NCBI GenBank assembly: GCA_041559015.1
Contig: JBFFED010000005.1
Coordinates: 4,192-68,191 of the forward strand
Direction of reading: 5' to 3'
Length of the DNA: 64,000 nt
Origin: COMBO-56-21 sp041559015
GTDB taxonomy: Archaea > Thermoplasmatota > Thermoplasmata > UBA10834
The translations under genes were made by a program, and so were the position numbers. The notes beneath the pieces are model-generated. The model made no database searches. It saw nothing but the letters and a program-made list of their open reading frames with translations, and was not told where the DNA came from. Shown here in pieces: positions 1 through 8,279 of this stretch (within the stretch, counting starts at the first letter, position 1; the number at the start of each line of letters is the position of its first letter).

Positions 1-2298
1 ATATGCGTCTGGATCCACGTTCCTGAAGCTGGGTACTACTACTCCCGCTCCGAGGAGGAAAGGGACCCGAACCTCAGACGAGAACTTCTGTACAAGGCGC
101 ACCATCCCTGCATAGAGCAGCTGAGCCGGGCAAAGGAATCCGGCTACCCGGATGTCCAGTCTGCTGCGCACTTCATGCTAGGTTCGGTGTTCAAGGAGCT
201 GGGCAAGATTGAGCCCGGCATCGACATGAAAAAGTCGTACCTCGAACACGCCGTCGAGAATCTCAATGTGGCCATAGCCGAGGACAGGCGTATCCATCCC
301 ACGGAGTATCTCCCTCAGGGCCTGGACCTACTCAACCTTGCGGAGGCACAGTCGGAGATCGCACATATAACGACGAACGCCGAGAAGAAGTCGTCCATCC
401 TGAGAGAGGCCGTGAACAGGAAGCAGGAGGCGCTGGCCCTCTGCGAGAAGGAGCTGGACGCCACTCAGGATAACAACCCCGAGATCGGCAGCGAGATAGC
501 GGAGGGGTACCGCTCAGCGGGCAACTGGACCAAGGAGCTGTGCGCCATCTCAGATGACAATAGCTGCCTTCTGCTGGCGGCTGAGTGCCTGGACAAGGCA
601 GTCGTCTGGTATACACGGGCGGGCCTCTCGAGCCTGAGTGCGGAGGTGAACTGGGAGGCGGCGCAAACCTATGATAAGATGGGAGAGTTCATGAAGGCCT
701 CCGAGAGGTTCGACCGCGCGGCCGAGGATTACAGAAGGGCGGCGCAGAGCGTCCCGCGCCTCGGGGAGTTCTATGCTGATCATGCCATCTACATGCGAGC
801 CTGGGGCGAGATCGAGAGGGGGAGGCACCATCACGCGAGACAAGAACCAAGGCTGGCTAAAGAATGCTACGAGAACGCCTCTGCGATGCACAAATCCTCC
901 AGGCGCTGGAGCCACCTGACCACCAACTACTCCGCCTGGGCCAAGGTCGAACAGGCGGAGGGTCTGAGCAGCAGCGAGAAGTATCAAGAGGCCATGAACG
1001 CTTTCGAAGAGGCTGCGCACCTGTTCCAGGAAGCCAAGAAGAACCTGCACGACCAGCTGACGAAGATCGACGATCCCGCTGAGCAGCAGTCGACGAGGGA
1101 CCTCGAGAGGGCGGCGGAGACAAGGAGCAGGTACTGCGAGGCGAGAATAGTCCTGGAGAGGGCCAGGGAGCTCGACAAGCAGGGAGACGCCTCGGGGAGC
1201 GCCAGCAAGTACGGCCAGGCAGCGGCTCTTTTCGACGTCATCCTTGAAAGTCTGGAATTCGAGCAGGACCGCAAGGAGATCCGGCTTGCGACCACGCTTT
1301 CGAAGGCGTGGCAGGCAATGGCCATGGCTGAGGCGGAAGCGTCCCCCGAGAAGTACGAGGAGGCCTCCAGACTGTTCGAGGAGGCGAGGGGGCTCACCAC
1401 AGGTGAGAAGCCCAAGCTGCTGATGTCGGGCCATAGCCGGTTCTGCAGGGCGCTAGGGGTCGGAGCGAAGTTCGTCGATACGAGGGACATCACCCTTCAT
1501 GCGGAGGCCACGAAGCATCTCGAGAGTGCTGCCGACTCCTACCTGAAGGCGGACCACAAGGAGGACTCAGACTATGCGAAAGCCAGTAAACTCCTCTTCG
1601 ACGGCTACGTCCAGATGGGAAGGGCCAGCAGAGAAGAGGACCAGGTGAAGAAGACCAAGCTCTATGCCATGGCGGAGAAGGTCCTTCAGACCTCGGCATC
1701 CATATACGACAGGGCCAGGGAGCCCAGTAGGAGGGACCAGGTTCTCCGGCTGCTCGAGAAGGTCAAGGAGGAGCGAGAGCTTGCGCTCTCGCTGACAGAG
1801 TTGCTGCACGCGCCCGATGCGGCATCGGCCACCGCCGCGTTCCCCTCGCCCACACCCTCCCAGGAGAGTGCGACAGGGCTCGGGAGGTTCGAGCACGCGG
1901 ACATCCAGGTCACCCTGATCATCAACCCGAAGAACCCGATAGTCGGCCAGGAGGTCGAGATAGTGTTCGAGATGACCAACGCCGGCAAGGGAACGGCCAT
2001 TCTGAAGAGGGTGGAGGACATCCTGCCAGGAGGGTTTGAGGTCGCCGCCAAGCCAGATACCTGCGCAATCGAGAATCACTCCCTCGTCATGAAGGTGAAA
2101 CGCCTCGACGCCCTACACTCCGAGGTCGTGAGGCTGGTTCTCAAGCCCACCTCCAAGGGCAGGTTCGTACTCAGGCCTCGCATCCGCTATGTGGACGAAT
2201 CCGGGATCGAGAAAGACCAGGCACCTGAACCTGCCGAGATAACGGTGGTAGAGCTGGGGATCTCAGGGTGGCTCAAGGGGCCGGGCAAGAGGAGCTGA
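1..2298 (+). CDS. Helical-repeat (TPR-like) protein with C-terminal beta domain, 5' partial
   Basis: The frame is open from the first base of the window, so the true start lies upstream; the first internal ATG is at 175. At least 765 codons are present. Most of the chain is alpha-helical with TPR/SNAP-like A/E/Y-rich repeats (phrases such as KYEEASRLFEEA and YQEAMNAFEEAAHLF), suggesting a scaffold or interaction role. The last ~130 residues (from about base 1897, ADIQVTLIINPKNP) change to a beta-rich CARDB/DUF11-like domain of the type seen in archaeal surface or adaptor proteins. No membrane segment or catalytic motif is visible. The N-terminal domain is missing, so the full architecture and function cannot be decided. 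Confidence 0.75.
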   Translation: MCVWIHVPEAGYYYSRSEEERDPNLRRELLYKAHHPCIEQLSRAKESGYPDVQSAAHFMLGSVFKELGKIEPGIDMKKSYLEHAVENLNVAIAEDRRIHPTEYLPQGLDLLNLAEAQSEIAHITTNAEKKSSILREAVNRKQEALALCEKELDATQDNNPEIGSEIAEGYRSAGNWTKELCAISDDNSCLLLAAECLDKAVVWYTRAGLSSLSAEVNWEAAQTYDKMGEFMKASERFDRAAEDYRRAAQSVPRLGEFYADHAIYMRAWGEIERGRHHHARQEPRLAKECYENASAMHKSSRRWSHLTTNYSAWAKVEQAEGLSSSEKYQEAMNAFEEAAHLFQEAKKNLHDQLTKIDDPAEQQSTRDLERAAETRSRYCEARIVLERARELDKQGDASGSASKYGQAAALFDVILESLEFEQDRKEIRLATTLSKAWQAMAMAEAEASPEKYEEASRLFEEARGLTTGEKPKLLMSGHSRFCRALGVGAKFVDTRDITLHAEATKHLESAADSYLKADHKEDSDYAKASKLLFDGYVQMGRASREEDQVKKTKLYAMAEKVLQTSASIYDRAREPSRRDQVLRLLEKVKEERELALSLTELLHAPDAASATAAFPSPTPSQESATGLGRFEHADIQVTLIINPKNPIVGQEVEIVFEMTNAGKGTAILKRVEDILPGGFEVAAKPDTCAIENHSLVMKVKRLDALHSEVVRLVLKPTSKGRFVLRPRIRYVDESGIEKDQAPEPAEITVVELGISGWLKGPGKRS

Positions 2299-2716
2299 CC
2301 GGGATATCTTCGGACAGGCTCGTCACTCCGTCTCTCTCCTCTCTCGCTGGAGAGGGTCCGGGGCCGACCACACCCACTTCCCGAGGACGGTCATCAAAGA
2401 GGGACGATATCCGTCCTGACTCACCCAATATGCCACATTGTCACCGATAGGTGCCTCCTCGACAAACCCTCTTCTGGCTAGATTATTGACACACAGCTTC
2501 ACGTCGCCATGCCGGAGGCTAGTGTCCAGAGTCTTTCGCATAGTCATGCGCACGGCTTCTACGGAAACATAGGGTTCCCGAGGACTTCCAGAGCACCTGT
2601 TGGGGGACCATCTTAGAATGCGCAGAGTCCTGCCCGCCTGAGTCGAATCCCAGAATTGCCTTTGCTCGACTTCGCGTGGGGTAGGGTTTTTTAGTCGTCT
2701 GTCGAATCAGGCCACG
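2299..2716. other. Intergenic region with no clear gene
   Basis: This 418-bp stretch separates the repeat protein from the MgtE-like gene. The only candidate inside is a minus-strand reading frame (2323-2553) resembling a short winged-helix piece, listed separately. A T-run near 2688-2694 could be part of the promoter for the downstream gene. I see no RNA gene or repeat. Confidence 0.4.
2323..2553 (-). CDS. Possible small winged-helix protein or remnant
   Basis: This is a 76-codon frame in an otherwise empty gap. Its first half (DVKLCVNNLARRGFVEEA, then a short beta-hairpin-like VAYWVSQDGYR) looks like the recognition helix and wing of a DNA-binding winged helix. The rest is low-complexity and unlike a folded domain, so it could be a decayed gene or chance. 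There is no strong ribosome binding site. Low confidence that it is expressed. Confidence 0.22.
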   Translation of the reverse strand: MRMTMRKTLDTSLRHGDVKLCVNNLARRGFVEEAPIGDNVAYWVSQDGYRPSLMTVLGKWVWSAPDPLQRERRETE

Positions 2717-3277
2717 ATGAGGATCAAGAGATCCGTGCTGAGGCAGAGCTATCCATTCCTGTTCGTCACAGGACTCGGACAGATGATAGCGGGCCTGATA
2801 TTCGGCGGCATGGAGAACTATTTGATCGAGGCGCCTGGACTGATAGTGCTCATCCCGTCGATGATAGGCCTCAGGGGTAACATCGGCTCCGCGCTCGCCT
2901 CAAGGCTGGGGACGGCGACACACATGGGTTTCATCTCCTCGACGAACGCGTGGAACGACAGGTCGAAATCCGAGATGTCGACCGCCATAGTACTCTCGAT
3001 CTCCCTGTCAGCAATGGCCGGGCTCGTGGCGTTCCTGAGCTGCGTGTTGCTTGGCCTCGACCACATCTCACTCGGCAACTTCCTCTTCATATCCACCGCC
3101 ACAGGGCTTATTGACGGCACGCTCCTCAGCCTGATGACTCTCTCGATAGTATTCTACGCGACAAAGTACGGGGCGGATCCAGACAACGTGGCAGCTCCCG
3201 CCCTTGCGACCGCTGCCGACATCATCACCCTGGGCGTACTGTTCCTCGTGGTCATTGCGAGCGGGGTGGCGCCATGA
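2717..3277 (+). CDS. MgtE/SLC41-type divalent cation transporter, membrane half-protein 1
   Basis: A 186-residue protein of about five membrane helices corresponding to one MgtE integral-membrane domain without the cytosolic N and CBS domains of bacterial MgtE. It carries the family signature GLRGNIGSALASRLGT and the ion-site segment GADPDNVAAPALATAADI, whose aspartates line the Mg2+ pathway in MgtE. Its stop overlaps the start of a second, similar half-protein (ATGA), and two PhoU/TrkA-C proteins follow, so the four genes look like one operon. The two halves probably form a heterodimeric transporter; the transported ion (Mg2+ or another) is inferred from family only. Confidence 0.85.
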   Translation: MRIKRSVLRQSYPFLFVTGLGQMIAGLIFGGMENYLIEAPGLIVLIPSMIGLRGNIGSALASRLGTATHMGFISSTNAWNDRSKSEMSTAIVLSISLSAMAGLVAFLSCVLLGLDHISLGNFLFISTATGLIDGTLLSLMTLSIVFYATKYGADPDNVAAPALATAADIITLGVLFLVVIASGVAP

Positions 3278-3843
3278 TGGAGATGCTCGACCGCATGATC
3301 ATCCGGTCTACCGTGAAACAGTCGATCCCCGTGCTCCTCGTGGCGCTCCTACTGGGAATCCTCGCGGGGCAGATACTGAATCTCGCATCGTCGATAATCA
3401 TCATCCCCTTCGTGCTATTCTCCATCCCGATCGTGAACGGCATCGGAGGCAACCTGGGGACTATCCTCGGCGCAAGGCTCTCCTCGGAGCTTCACCTCGG
3501 TTCGATATCACCCCGCCTAGAAGGCGACGATCTCGAGGACGAGCTCCTGACAGGGGTTACCCTTGGGATAATTACTTATGTCTCCCTGGCATTCGTTTCG
3601 ATGGTAGTAGCGCCTGTTCTGGGAGTCGAGATGCCGATCAACCTGGTCAAGCTAGGCGTCCTGATTGCATTCTCAGGCATTCTTCTCAGTTTCGTAGTGC
3701 TCGCGATAAGCATGCTCTCCGCGGTCTACAGCTTCAGGTTCGGGCTGGACCCGGACAACTCGGTCGCCCCTCTGACCGCGAGCTCGGGCGACATCGCTGG
3801 CATAATGTGCATCATACTTGTGTTGCAGGTGGTGGGTATCTGA
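3274..3843 (+). CDS. MgtE/SLC41-type divalent cation transporter, membrane half-protein 2
   Basis: A 189-residue membrane protein homologous to the preceding gene, with the matching signatures GIGGNLGTILGARLSSE and GLDPDNSVAPLTASSGDIAG. It starts on an ATG that overlaps the upstream stop codon, indicating translational coupling. The two half-proteins are divergent, which argues for a fixed heterodimer rather than a recent duplication. Bacterial MgtE is a homodimer of one such domain; archaeal versions often lack the regulatory CBS domains, and the PhoU/TrkA-C proteins downstream may take over regulation. Confidence 0.85.
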   Translation: MMEMLDRMIIRSTVKQSIPVLLVALLLGILAGQILNLASSIIIIPFVLFSIPIVNGIGGNLGTILGARLSSELHLGSISPRLEGDDLEDELLTGVTLGIITYVSLAFVSMVVAPVLGVEMPINLVKLGVLIAFSGILLSFVVLAISMLSAVYSFRFGLDPDNSVAPLTASSGDIAGIMCIILVLQVVGI

Positions 3844-4490
3844 AGGAAGGAGCGAGGAAGGGCAGGCCGAGGAAATCGAGACCGAAGGAGTTCGAGGGGC
3901 TCCAATACGAGCCGAGGAGCGTCCGCGAGCTGCTGACCGAGATGAAGGACATATCAGATGTCATAGTCGACCTGGCGTACTCAGCCCTGATATTCGACTC
4001 GAAGGAGATGGCGGACGAGGTCAGGGACCTGGAGATAAGGATGGACAAGCTGAACTACCAGATACGGCTGACCGCGATGATCGCGAGCAGGTCGCTCCAC
4101 GACGCCGAGAGCCTCACCGGGATACTGCAAATCGCCGAGGCGGCCCAGCACATTTCCGATGCTGCCGGGGACATCGTCGATCTGATAAGCGAGGAGATAG
4201 ACACGAGGCCCTTCCTCCCCTTCGTCCTCAGGAACGCGGACGAGAAGTTCAACGCCGTTAGGGTGTTCCCCGAGTCGGAGTTCGTCGGCAGGACCATCGC
4301 GGACTCGAAGATCGAAACCAGGACTGGCGCCCGCATAATCGCGGTCAAGCGCAGGAGCGGGTGGGTCTTCGACCCGGATTCCAACTCGGTCTTGAGAGGG
4401 AACGATATCGCAATCATAAGAGGGACGGAGGACGGCTACAAGAAATTCCTCAAGGTGGCGAGAGGGACGCAAGGGGGTGCCGGACCATGA
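3807..4490 (+). CDS. PhoU-like/TrkA-C domain regulatory protein 1
   Basis: The real coding part begins just before or at the end of the upstream transporter gene. The only usual in-frame start is GTG at 3807, overlapping that gene by 37 bp; the next ATG (about 3942) would cut into the domain. A PhoU-like helical bundle (MKDISDVIVDLAYSALIF onward) is followed by a TrkA-C domain (EFVGRTIADSKIETRTGA to the LRGNDIAIIRG strand). TrkA-C (RCK_C) domains bind small ligands and gate cation channels or transporters. It is paired with a paralogue directly downstream. Function as cytosolic regulator of the adjacent MgtE-like halves is inferred from the operon. Confidence 0.75.
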   Translation: MHHTCVAGGGYLKEGARKGRPRKSRPKEFEGLQYEPRSVRELLTEMKDISDVIVDLAYSALIFDSKEMADEVRDLEIRMDKLNYQIRLTAMIASRSLHDAESLTGILQIAEAAQHISDAAGDIVDLISEEIDTRPFLPFVLRNADEKFNAVRVFPESEFVGRTIADSKIETRTGARIIAVKRRSGWVFDPDSNSVLRGNDIAIIRGTEDGYKKFLKVARGTQGGAGP

Positions 4491-5125
4491 CGGACGACAA
4501 CAAGCCCTCGCAACCAGCACAGGCCGAAGACCTCGGCTTCAGCGAAATCACCAAGGACCTGCTCGAGCTCAAGGACACCTCGGAGCTAATGGTGGACCTG
4601 GCGTACTCGGCTCTCCTGTACGACAACGAGGATATCGCGAACGAGATCATCTACCTCGAGGACATCGCCGATGCCATTGAGAGGGAGGTCGTGCTCAAGG
4701 CACTGAAGGATGTGGAGCACAAGGGGGATTCGCACAGGAGCTTCGTGATGGTGAGACTCGCTCAGGCGATGGAGATGATTGCCGACGCTGCGGTGTCGAT
4801 GGCCGATGTCGTCCTCAGGGACATAGAGAAGAACCCCGTCCTTCGCCTCAGCCTGAGGGATTCGAGGACCAACATAACTGCGGTCAGGGTATCGAAGTCT
4901 TCGTCACTGAACGGTAAGTCGCTCGGAGAGGTCAAGCTCGCCTCTGAGTCCGGCATGTGGATCGTCGCCATAAGGAGGGACAAGAGCTACATCTACGGGC
5001 CGGACGAGAACACCGTGATGAAGGCAGGAGACCAGCTCATCGCCCGAGGACACAAGGAGGGCGTGCCCGTCCTGAGGCAGATGGCGGGGTGCATGAAGAA
5101 GCTGGACCTGGAAGAGTGCGAATGA
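4487..5125 (+). CDS. PhoU-like/TrkA-C domain regulatory protein 2
   Basis: A 212-residue paralogue of the preceding gene with the same order: PhoU-like helices (LMVDLAYSALLYDNEDIANE) and C-terminal TrkA-C domain (SLNGKSLGEVKLASESG to AGDQLIARGHKEG). The chosen ATG at 4487 overlaps the upstream stop (ATGA) and gives an N-terminus aligned with the paralogue; longer in-frame extension upstream would run through the neighbour. With the two MgtE halves it completes a 2+2 arrangement. No membrane segment. Likely a cytosolic ligand sensor for cation transport. Confidence 0.8.
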   Translation: MTDDNKPSQPAQAEDLGFSEITKDLLELKDTSELMVDLAYSALLYDNEDIANEIIYLEDIADAIEREVVLKALKDVEHKGDSHRSFVMVRLAQAMEMIADAAVSMADVVLRDIEKNPVLRLSLRDSRTNITAVRVSKSSSLNGKSLGEVKLASESGMWIVAIRRDKSYIYGPDENTVMKAGDQLIARGHKEGVPVLRQMAGCMKKLDLEECE

Positions 5126-5298
5126 CCCAGAGAGCGCCCTTCGATTCGACCTGATGCTGCCCCGAAGAGCGGCCGCTCCCGTGGGATAGCCCGGACGTGG
5201 AATCCCATCCTCTAGGTCAACGAAGCCCTGCGCCATATCAATAGCCAGACAGCGCAGGCGACCAGCAACCCTGTGCACTTGAACGGGAGCTGGGGGAA

Positions 5299-5844
5299 GT
5301 GACGACGATGAGACAGAGTCCGGACGGAAAGCGGATATACACGGTAGAGGAGCTCGTCCTCGGGAACAAGAACGAGGGCGACAGGATATACCTCAAGGAG
5401 AAGGCCAAGGGCGAGGCCGCTCCCATGAGGGAGCGCGGGTTGGCTGACGCCGAGGCGAAGATGAAGCTCCAGGACGCCCTCAACAGGTTCGGCCCCGAGG
5501 CCATCAGGGCGCTCGTGGCGGAGGAGCTCGTGCAGATGCAGAAGGAGATCGGTATCGAGACAGCAAAGGCCCTGTCGAGCGCGGATCTCAAGGTCTTCGC
5601 CGGGGGCAACTCCGCGAGGGCCGGTTTCGACCTCGGGCAGATGATAGAGAGCATGAGCGTCGCGAGCGACAGCTCGGCGCTCTCCGTCCTCAACAGGCTG
5701 GCGAGGCCGAACGACCTCGGGTTCAAGGACATCATGGGTGTCCTCACAGGCGTCATAGACGAGAACAAGGACCTGAAGGCGGAGCTCTTGAAGACGAAGG
5801 AGAGCGAACCCCCTGCAGAGAGCAGGAAGGAGAAGGGCAAGTAG
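5299..5844 (+). CDS. Flotillin C-terminal-like protein lacking the SPFH domain
   Basis: A 181-residue soluble protein. Its central part (GLADAEAKMKLQDALNRFG, then ALVAEELVQMQKEIG, then LSSADLKVFAGG) resembles the C-terminal region of flotillins, where subunits pack after the coiled coil, but the N-terminal SPFH domain and membrane anchor are absent. The GTG at 5299 has GGGAG about 9 nt upstream; ATG at 5308 preceded by GGGGGA is equally plausible. The C-terminus is a charged tail. It may be an SPFH partner or a different protein with a similar helical end; moderate confidence in the resemblance only. Confidence 0.6.
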   Translation: MTTMRQSPDGKRIYTVEELVLGNKNEGDRIYLKEKAKGEAAPMRERGLADAEAKMKLQDALNRFGPEAIRALVAEELVQMQKEIGIETAKALSSADLKVFAGGNSARAGFDLGQMIESMSVASDSSALSVLNRLARPNDLGFKDIMGVLTGVIDENKDLKAELLKTKESEPPAESRKEKGK

Positions 5845-6007
5845 CCCTTCTCCAACCCCTTTTTCTATAAACTGACTTGGGCGGTCGCCCTCAGTCGTGG
5901 GAATGCCCCCTGTATCAAGACAGGCCCTTACAGGGCCGGGGGACTTTGGTTTTAGGACAATCACTCTTATCTGGCCAGACCACGTAGCAAACTACCGGGC
6001 ATCACCT

Positions 6008-6448
6008 ATGGGAAAAGCAACCGGCGTTGGCTCGATCATCTTCGGGCTTGTCATGATATTCGTGGGCATAGGCGCATTCTTCTCGGAGGAGGAATCCTCC
6101 CAAACACAAAGTGGCAAGATGGCCATAGGCATAGTGATCATCCTTGGACTAGCCCTCATCTACGGAGGAGTCTCAGCGAGGCAGAAGGCGGATGAGAAGG
6201 CCAAGGCGGCACAGCAGGCTCAGGCCGCCCAGACAGCCGAACCGCTTCCGCCGCCACCCCCGCCGGACGCGACCCCGGAGGCTACCTGTCCGCACTGTGG
6301 GCGGGAGATACGGGCGGACTTCGTCGCGTGCCCGTTCTGTGGCAAGTCGGTCAAGAGCACCTGCCCCAAGTGCGGGAAGCAGGTACAGAGCGACTTCGTG
6401 GCATGCCCGTTCTGCGGCGTCCAGCTGGCCGGCTCCAAGCAGCAGTGA
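6008..6448 (+). CDS. Membrane protein with double zinc ribbon
   Basis: A 146-residue protein with two N-terminal membrane helices (GSIIFGLVMIFVGIGAFF and MAIGIVIILGLALIYGG), an Ala/Gln/Pro-rich linker and two tandem CxxC zinc ribbons (CPHCGREIRADFVACPFCG and CPKCGKQVQSDFVACPFCG). The reading frame is open further upstream, but ATG at 6008 directly precedes the first membrane helix, so I start there. The zinc ribbons should face the cytosol. Proteins of this layout are common in archaea and have no assigned function. Confidence 0.75.
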   Translation: MGKATGVGSIIFGLVMIFVGIGAFFSEEESSQTQSGKMAIGIVIILGLALIYGGVSARQKADEKAKAAQQAQAAQTAEPLPPPPPPDATPEATCPHCGREIRADFVACPFCGKSVKSTCPKCGKQVQSDFVACPFCGVQLAGSKQQ

Positions 6449-6546
6449 GCGGCCGTTCAGCGGAGATTGGACCGCAGCTCAAGGATCACGGCTGACAACT
6501 GGACCCATGAGTAACATTTTCTAGGTTCCTCTGCGCTTCAGAGCCT

Positions 6547-7119
6547 GTGAGGTCCGAAGGAGCAACACTCTTCGAGGATAGAGGCGCATGGAGGGATTGG
6601 CTCCGGAAGAACCATTCTCGCAAGACCGAGATCTGGCTGCTCATACACAAGAAGAGCGCGGGCAGGGTGGGGGTCGCTTACGAAGAGGCTGTGGAAGAGG
6701 CCATCTGCTTCGGATGGATAGACGGCAAGCTCAGACGGATCGACGACAGGCGCCACGCGATCAGGTTCACCCCCCGCAGGGCCGGGAGCATCTGGTCCGA
6801 GAGCAATCGTGATCGGGCGGAGAGGATGATCAGGAGGCGCAGGATGACGAAAGCCGGCCTCGAGAGCGTGGAAGTGGCGAAGAGGAACGGCAGGTGGGCC
6901 GAAGCCCGTGCCCCGAGGAAGGTTCCGGAGATACCTGACGACCTCGCCGCAGCCCTCAGGGCCGACGACCGGGTTGCCAGGAATTTCGAGGCGCTCGCGC
7001 GCTCATATAAGTCGGCTTATGTGTATTGGGTCTTGGGCGCAAAGAGGCCCGAAACGAGAGCCAAAAGGATACGAGAGGTCGTCGCGAGGGCGGCCTCGAA
7101 AAAGAAACCCTGGACATAG
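6547..7119 (+). CDS. YdeI/OmpD-associated family protein
   Basis: A 190-residue protein starting at GTG. The segments TEIWLLIHKKSAGR, YEEAVEEAICFGWIDGK and RFTPRRAGSIWSESN are typical of the YdeI/OmpD-associated (bacteriocin-protection) family, common in bacteria and scattered in archaea. The C-terminal part carries the usual helical second domain rich in Arg/Ala. Its biochemical role is not established. It is flanked by unrelated genes and looks like a single transcription unit. Confidence 0.8.
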   Translation: MRSEGATLFEDRGAWRDWLRKNHSRKTEIWLLIHKKSAGRVGVAYEEAVEEAICFGWIDGKLRRIDDRRHAIRFTPRRAGSIWSESNRDRAERMIRRRRMTKAGLESVEVAKRNGRWAEARAPRKVPEIPDDLAAALRADDRVARNFEALARSYKSAYVYWVLGAKRPETRAKRIREVVARAASKKKPWT

Positions 7120-7197
7120 GACCTGAAGGGGCCGATCCGCCTGGACCAGGAAACCGGGGTTTTCATCTATTTATGCTGGCAGTCCGTTGTCGGTGGC

Positions 7198-7536
7198 ATG
7201 TCCGGACTGATATTCCTATCCACACAGGAGCTGGACGAGACTGTCGGGTTCTACACCTCGAGACTTGGGATGGAGGTCTGGCTGAAGCAGGAGGACTGCA
7301 CCATCCTGCGCCATGGGAACCTGATGCTCGGCTTCTGCCAGAGGGAAGTGGTGGACGCTTGCGGCATCATAACGTTCTACTTCGCCTCGAAGGACGAGGT
7401 CGATTCCAGATACGAGGACCTCAAGGACATCGCCGACGGGCCGCCCAAGGAGAACCCGAAGTACAGGATCTACCACTTCTTCCTGAGGGACCCTGAGGGC
7501 AGGCGGCTGGAGATACAGAAGTTTTACGACATCTGA
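7198..7536 (+). CDS. Glyoxalase/VOC-fold protein
   Basis: A 112-residue single VOC domain: the N-terminal strand-helix (IFLSTQELDETVGFYTSRLG) and the terminal strand pair YHFFLRDPEGRRLEIQKF are diagnostic of the glyoxalase/bleomycin-resistance/dioxygenase superfamily. The metal-ligand pattern is incomplete, so the substrate is unknown. A TATA-like TATTTATG (7168-7175) lies about 25 bp before the ATG, which suggests a leaderless mRNA. Confidence 0.8.
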   Translation: MSGLIFLSTQELDETVGFYTSRLGMEVWLKQEDCTILRHGNLMLGFCQREVVDACGIITFYFASKDEVDSRYEDLKDIADGPPKENPKYRIYHFFLRDPEGRRLEIQKFYDI

Positions 7537-7618
7537 CCAGTTATGCAGGCCCCGGGACACCGCCAAGGTGGCGGTTCAGGGCCAAAGGATTAATCTCCAG
7601 GCCTTGATTCTGACAGCC

Positions 7619-8269
7619 ATGCACAAGGTTGTGACCGTCGACCTCGAGAAAGACATCCTCTCGGCGAACCGGAAGATAGCCAATGACAACCGCGCCCTGC
7701 TCGAGAAGCACGGGATAGTGGCTTTCGACTTCCTCGGGGCCATCGGCTCAGGGAAGACACTCATCATAGAGAAGCTCGTGGACGTCCTCAAGGCGAAGGG
7801 CAAGCGCGCGGCGGCGGTGGCGGGCGATGTCTCTGGAGATGATGATTACCAGAGGTTCGTCTCGCACGGCATCCCTGCGGCGAACATCAACACCGGCAAA
7901 GAGTGCCACCTAGACGCTCACCTCGTGGACCACGCGCTCGAGGACTTGCCCCTGGACAAGCTGGACTGCCTGTTCATAGAGAATGTCGGGAACCTCGTGT
8001 GCCCTGTGGACTTCCCGCTCGGGTCGCACAAGAGGATCGTGGTCATAAGCGTCACAGAAGGTGACGACATGGTCAGGAAGCACCCCGCGATATTCACGTT
8101 CTCCGATGTGATCGTCATCAACAAGATTGACCTCGCCCAGGCGATGGAAGTCGACCCGAGGATACTGGAGAGGGACGCCCGCAGGGCCAATCCAGGCGCT
8201 GCTGTGATCATGATGGACGCGCGCCACGGGAAGGGCCTGGAAGACCTCGTCAAGGCCCTCGGGCTGTAG
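7619..8269 (+). CDS. hypB: Hydrogenase/urease nickel incorporation GTPase HypB
   Basis: A 216-residue SIMIBI-class GTPase that delivers Ni to the [NiFe]-hydrogenase large subunit together with HypA. Visible motifs are the P-loop GAIGSGKT, the metal-binding switch region GKECHLDAHLVDHAL, the FIENVGNLVCP walker-B/metal segment, and the NKIDLA base-specificity motif. ATG 7619 is used because the upstream in-frame extension is non-homologous and because a TATA-like GATTAATC at about 7587-7594 would give a nearly leaderless transcript. It opens the hypB-F-C-A-D cluster that precedes the Hdr/Mvh genes. Confidence 0.93.
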   Translation: MHKVVTVDLEKDILSANRKIANDNRALLEKHGIVAFDFLGAIGSGKTLIIEKLVDVLKAKGKRAAAVAGDVSGDDDYQRFVSHGIPAANINTGKECHLDAHLVDHALEDLPLDKLDCLFIENVGNLVCPVDFPLGSHKRIVVISVTEGDDMVRKHPAIFTFSDVIVINKIDLAQAMEVDPRILERDARRANPGAAVIMMDARHGKGLEDLVKALGL

Positions 8270-8279
8270 AGGACATGAT

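Noticed and set aside
3204..3806. N-terminal extension of the first PhoU/TrkA-C frame
   Set aside because: It overlaps both MgtE halves out of frame and is Arg/Ser/Pro-rich nonsense; the real gene starts at about 3807.
6192..6524. 110-codon frame overlapping the zinc-ribbon protein
   Set aside because: Arg/Ser/Pro-rich shadow in another frame; the zinc-ribbon frame has the conserved CxxC pattern.
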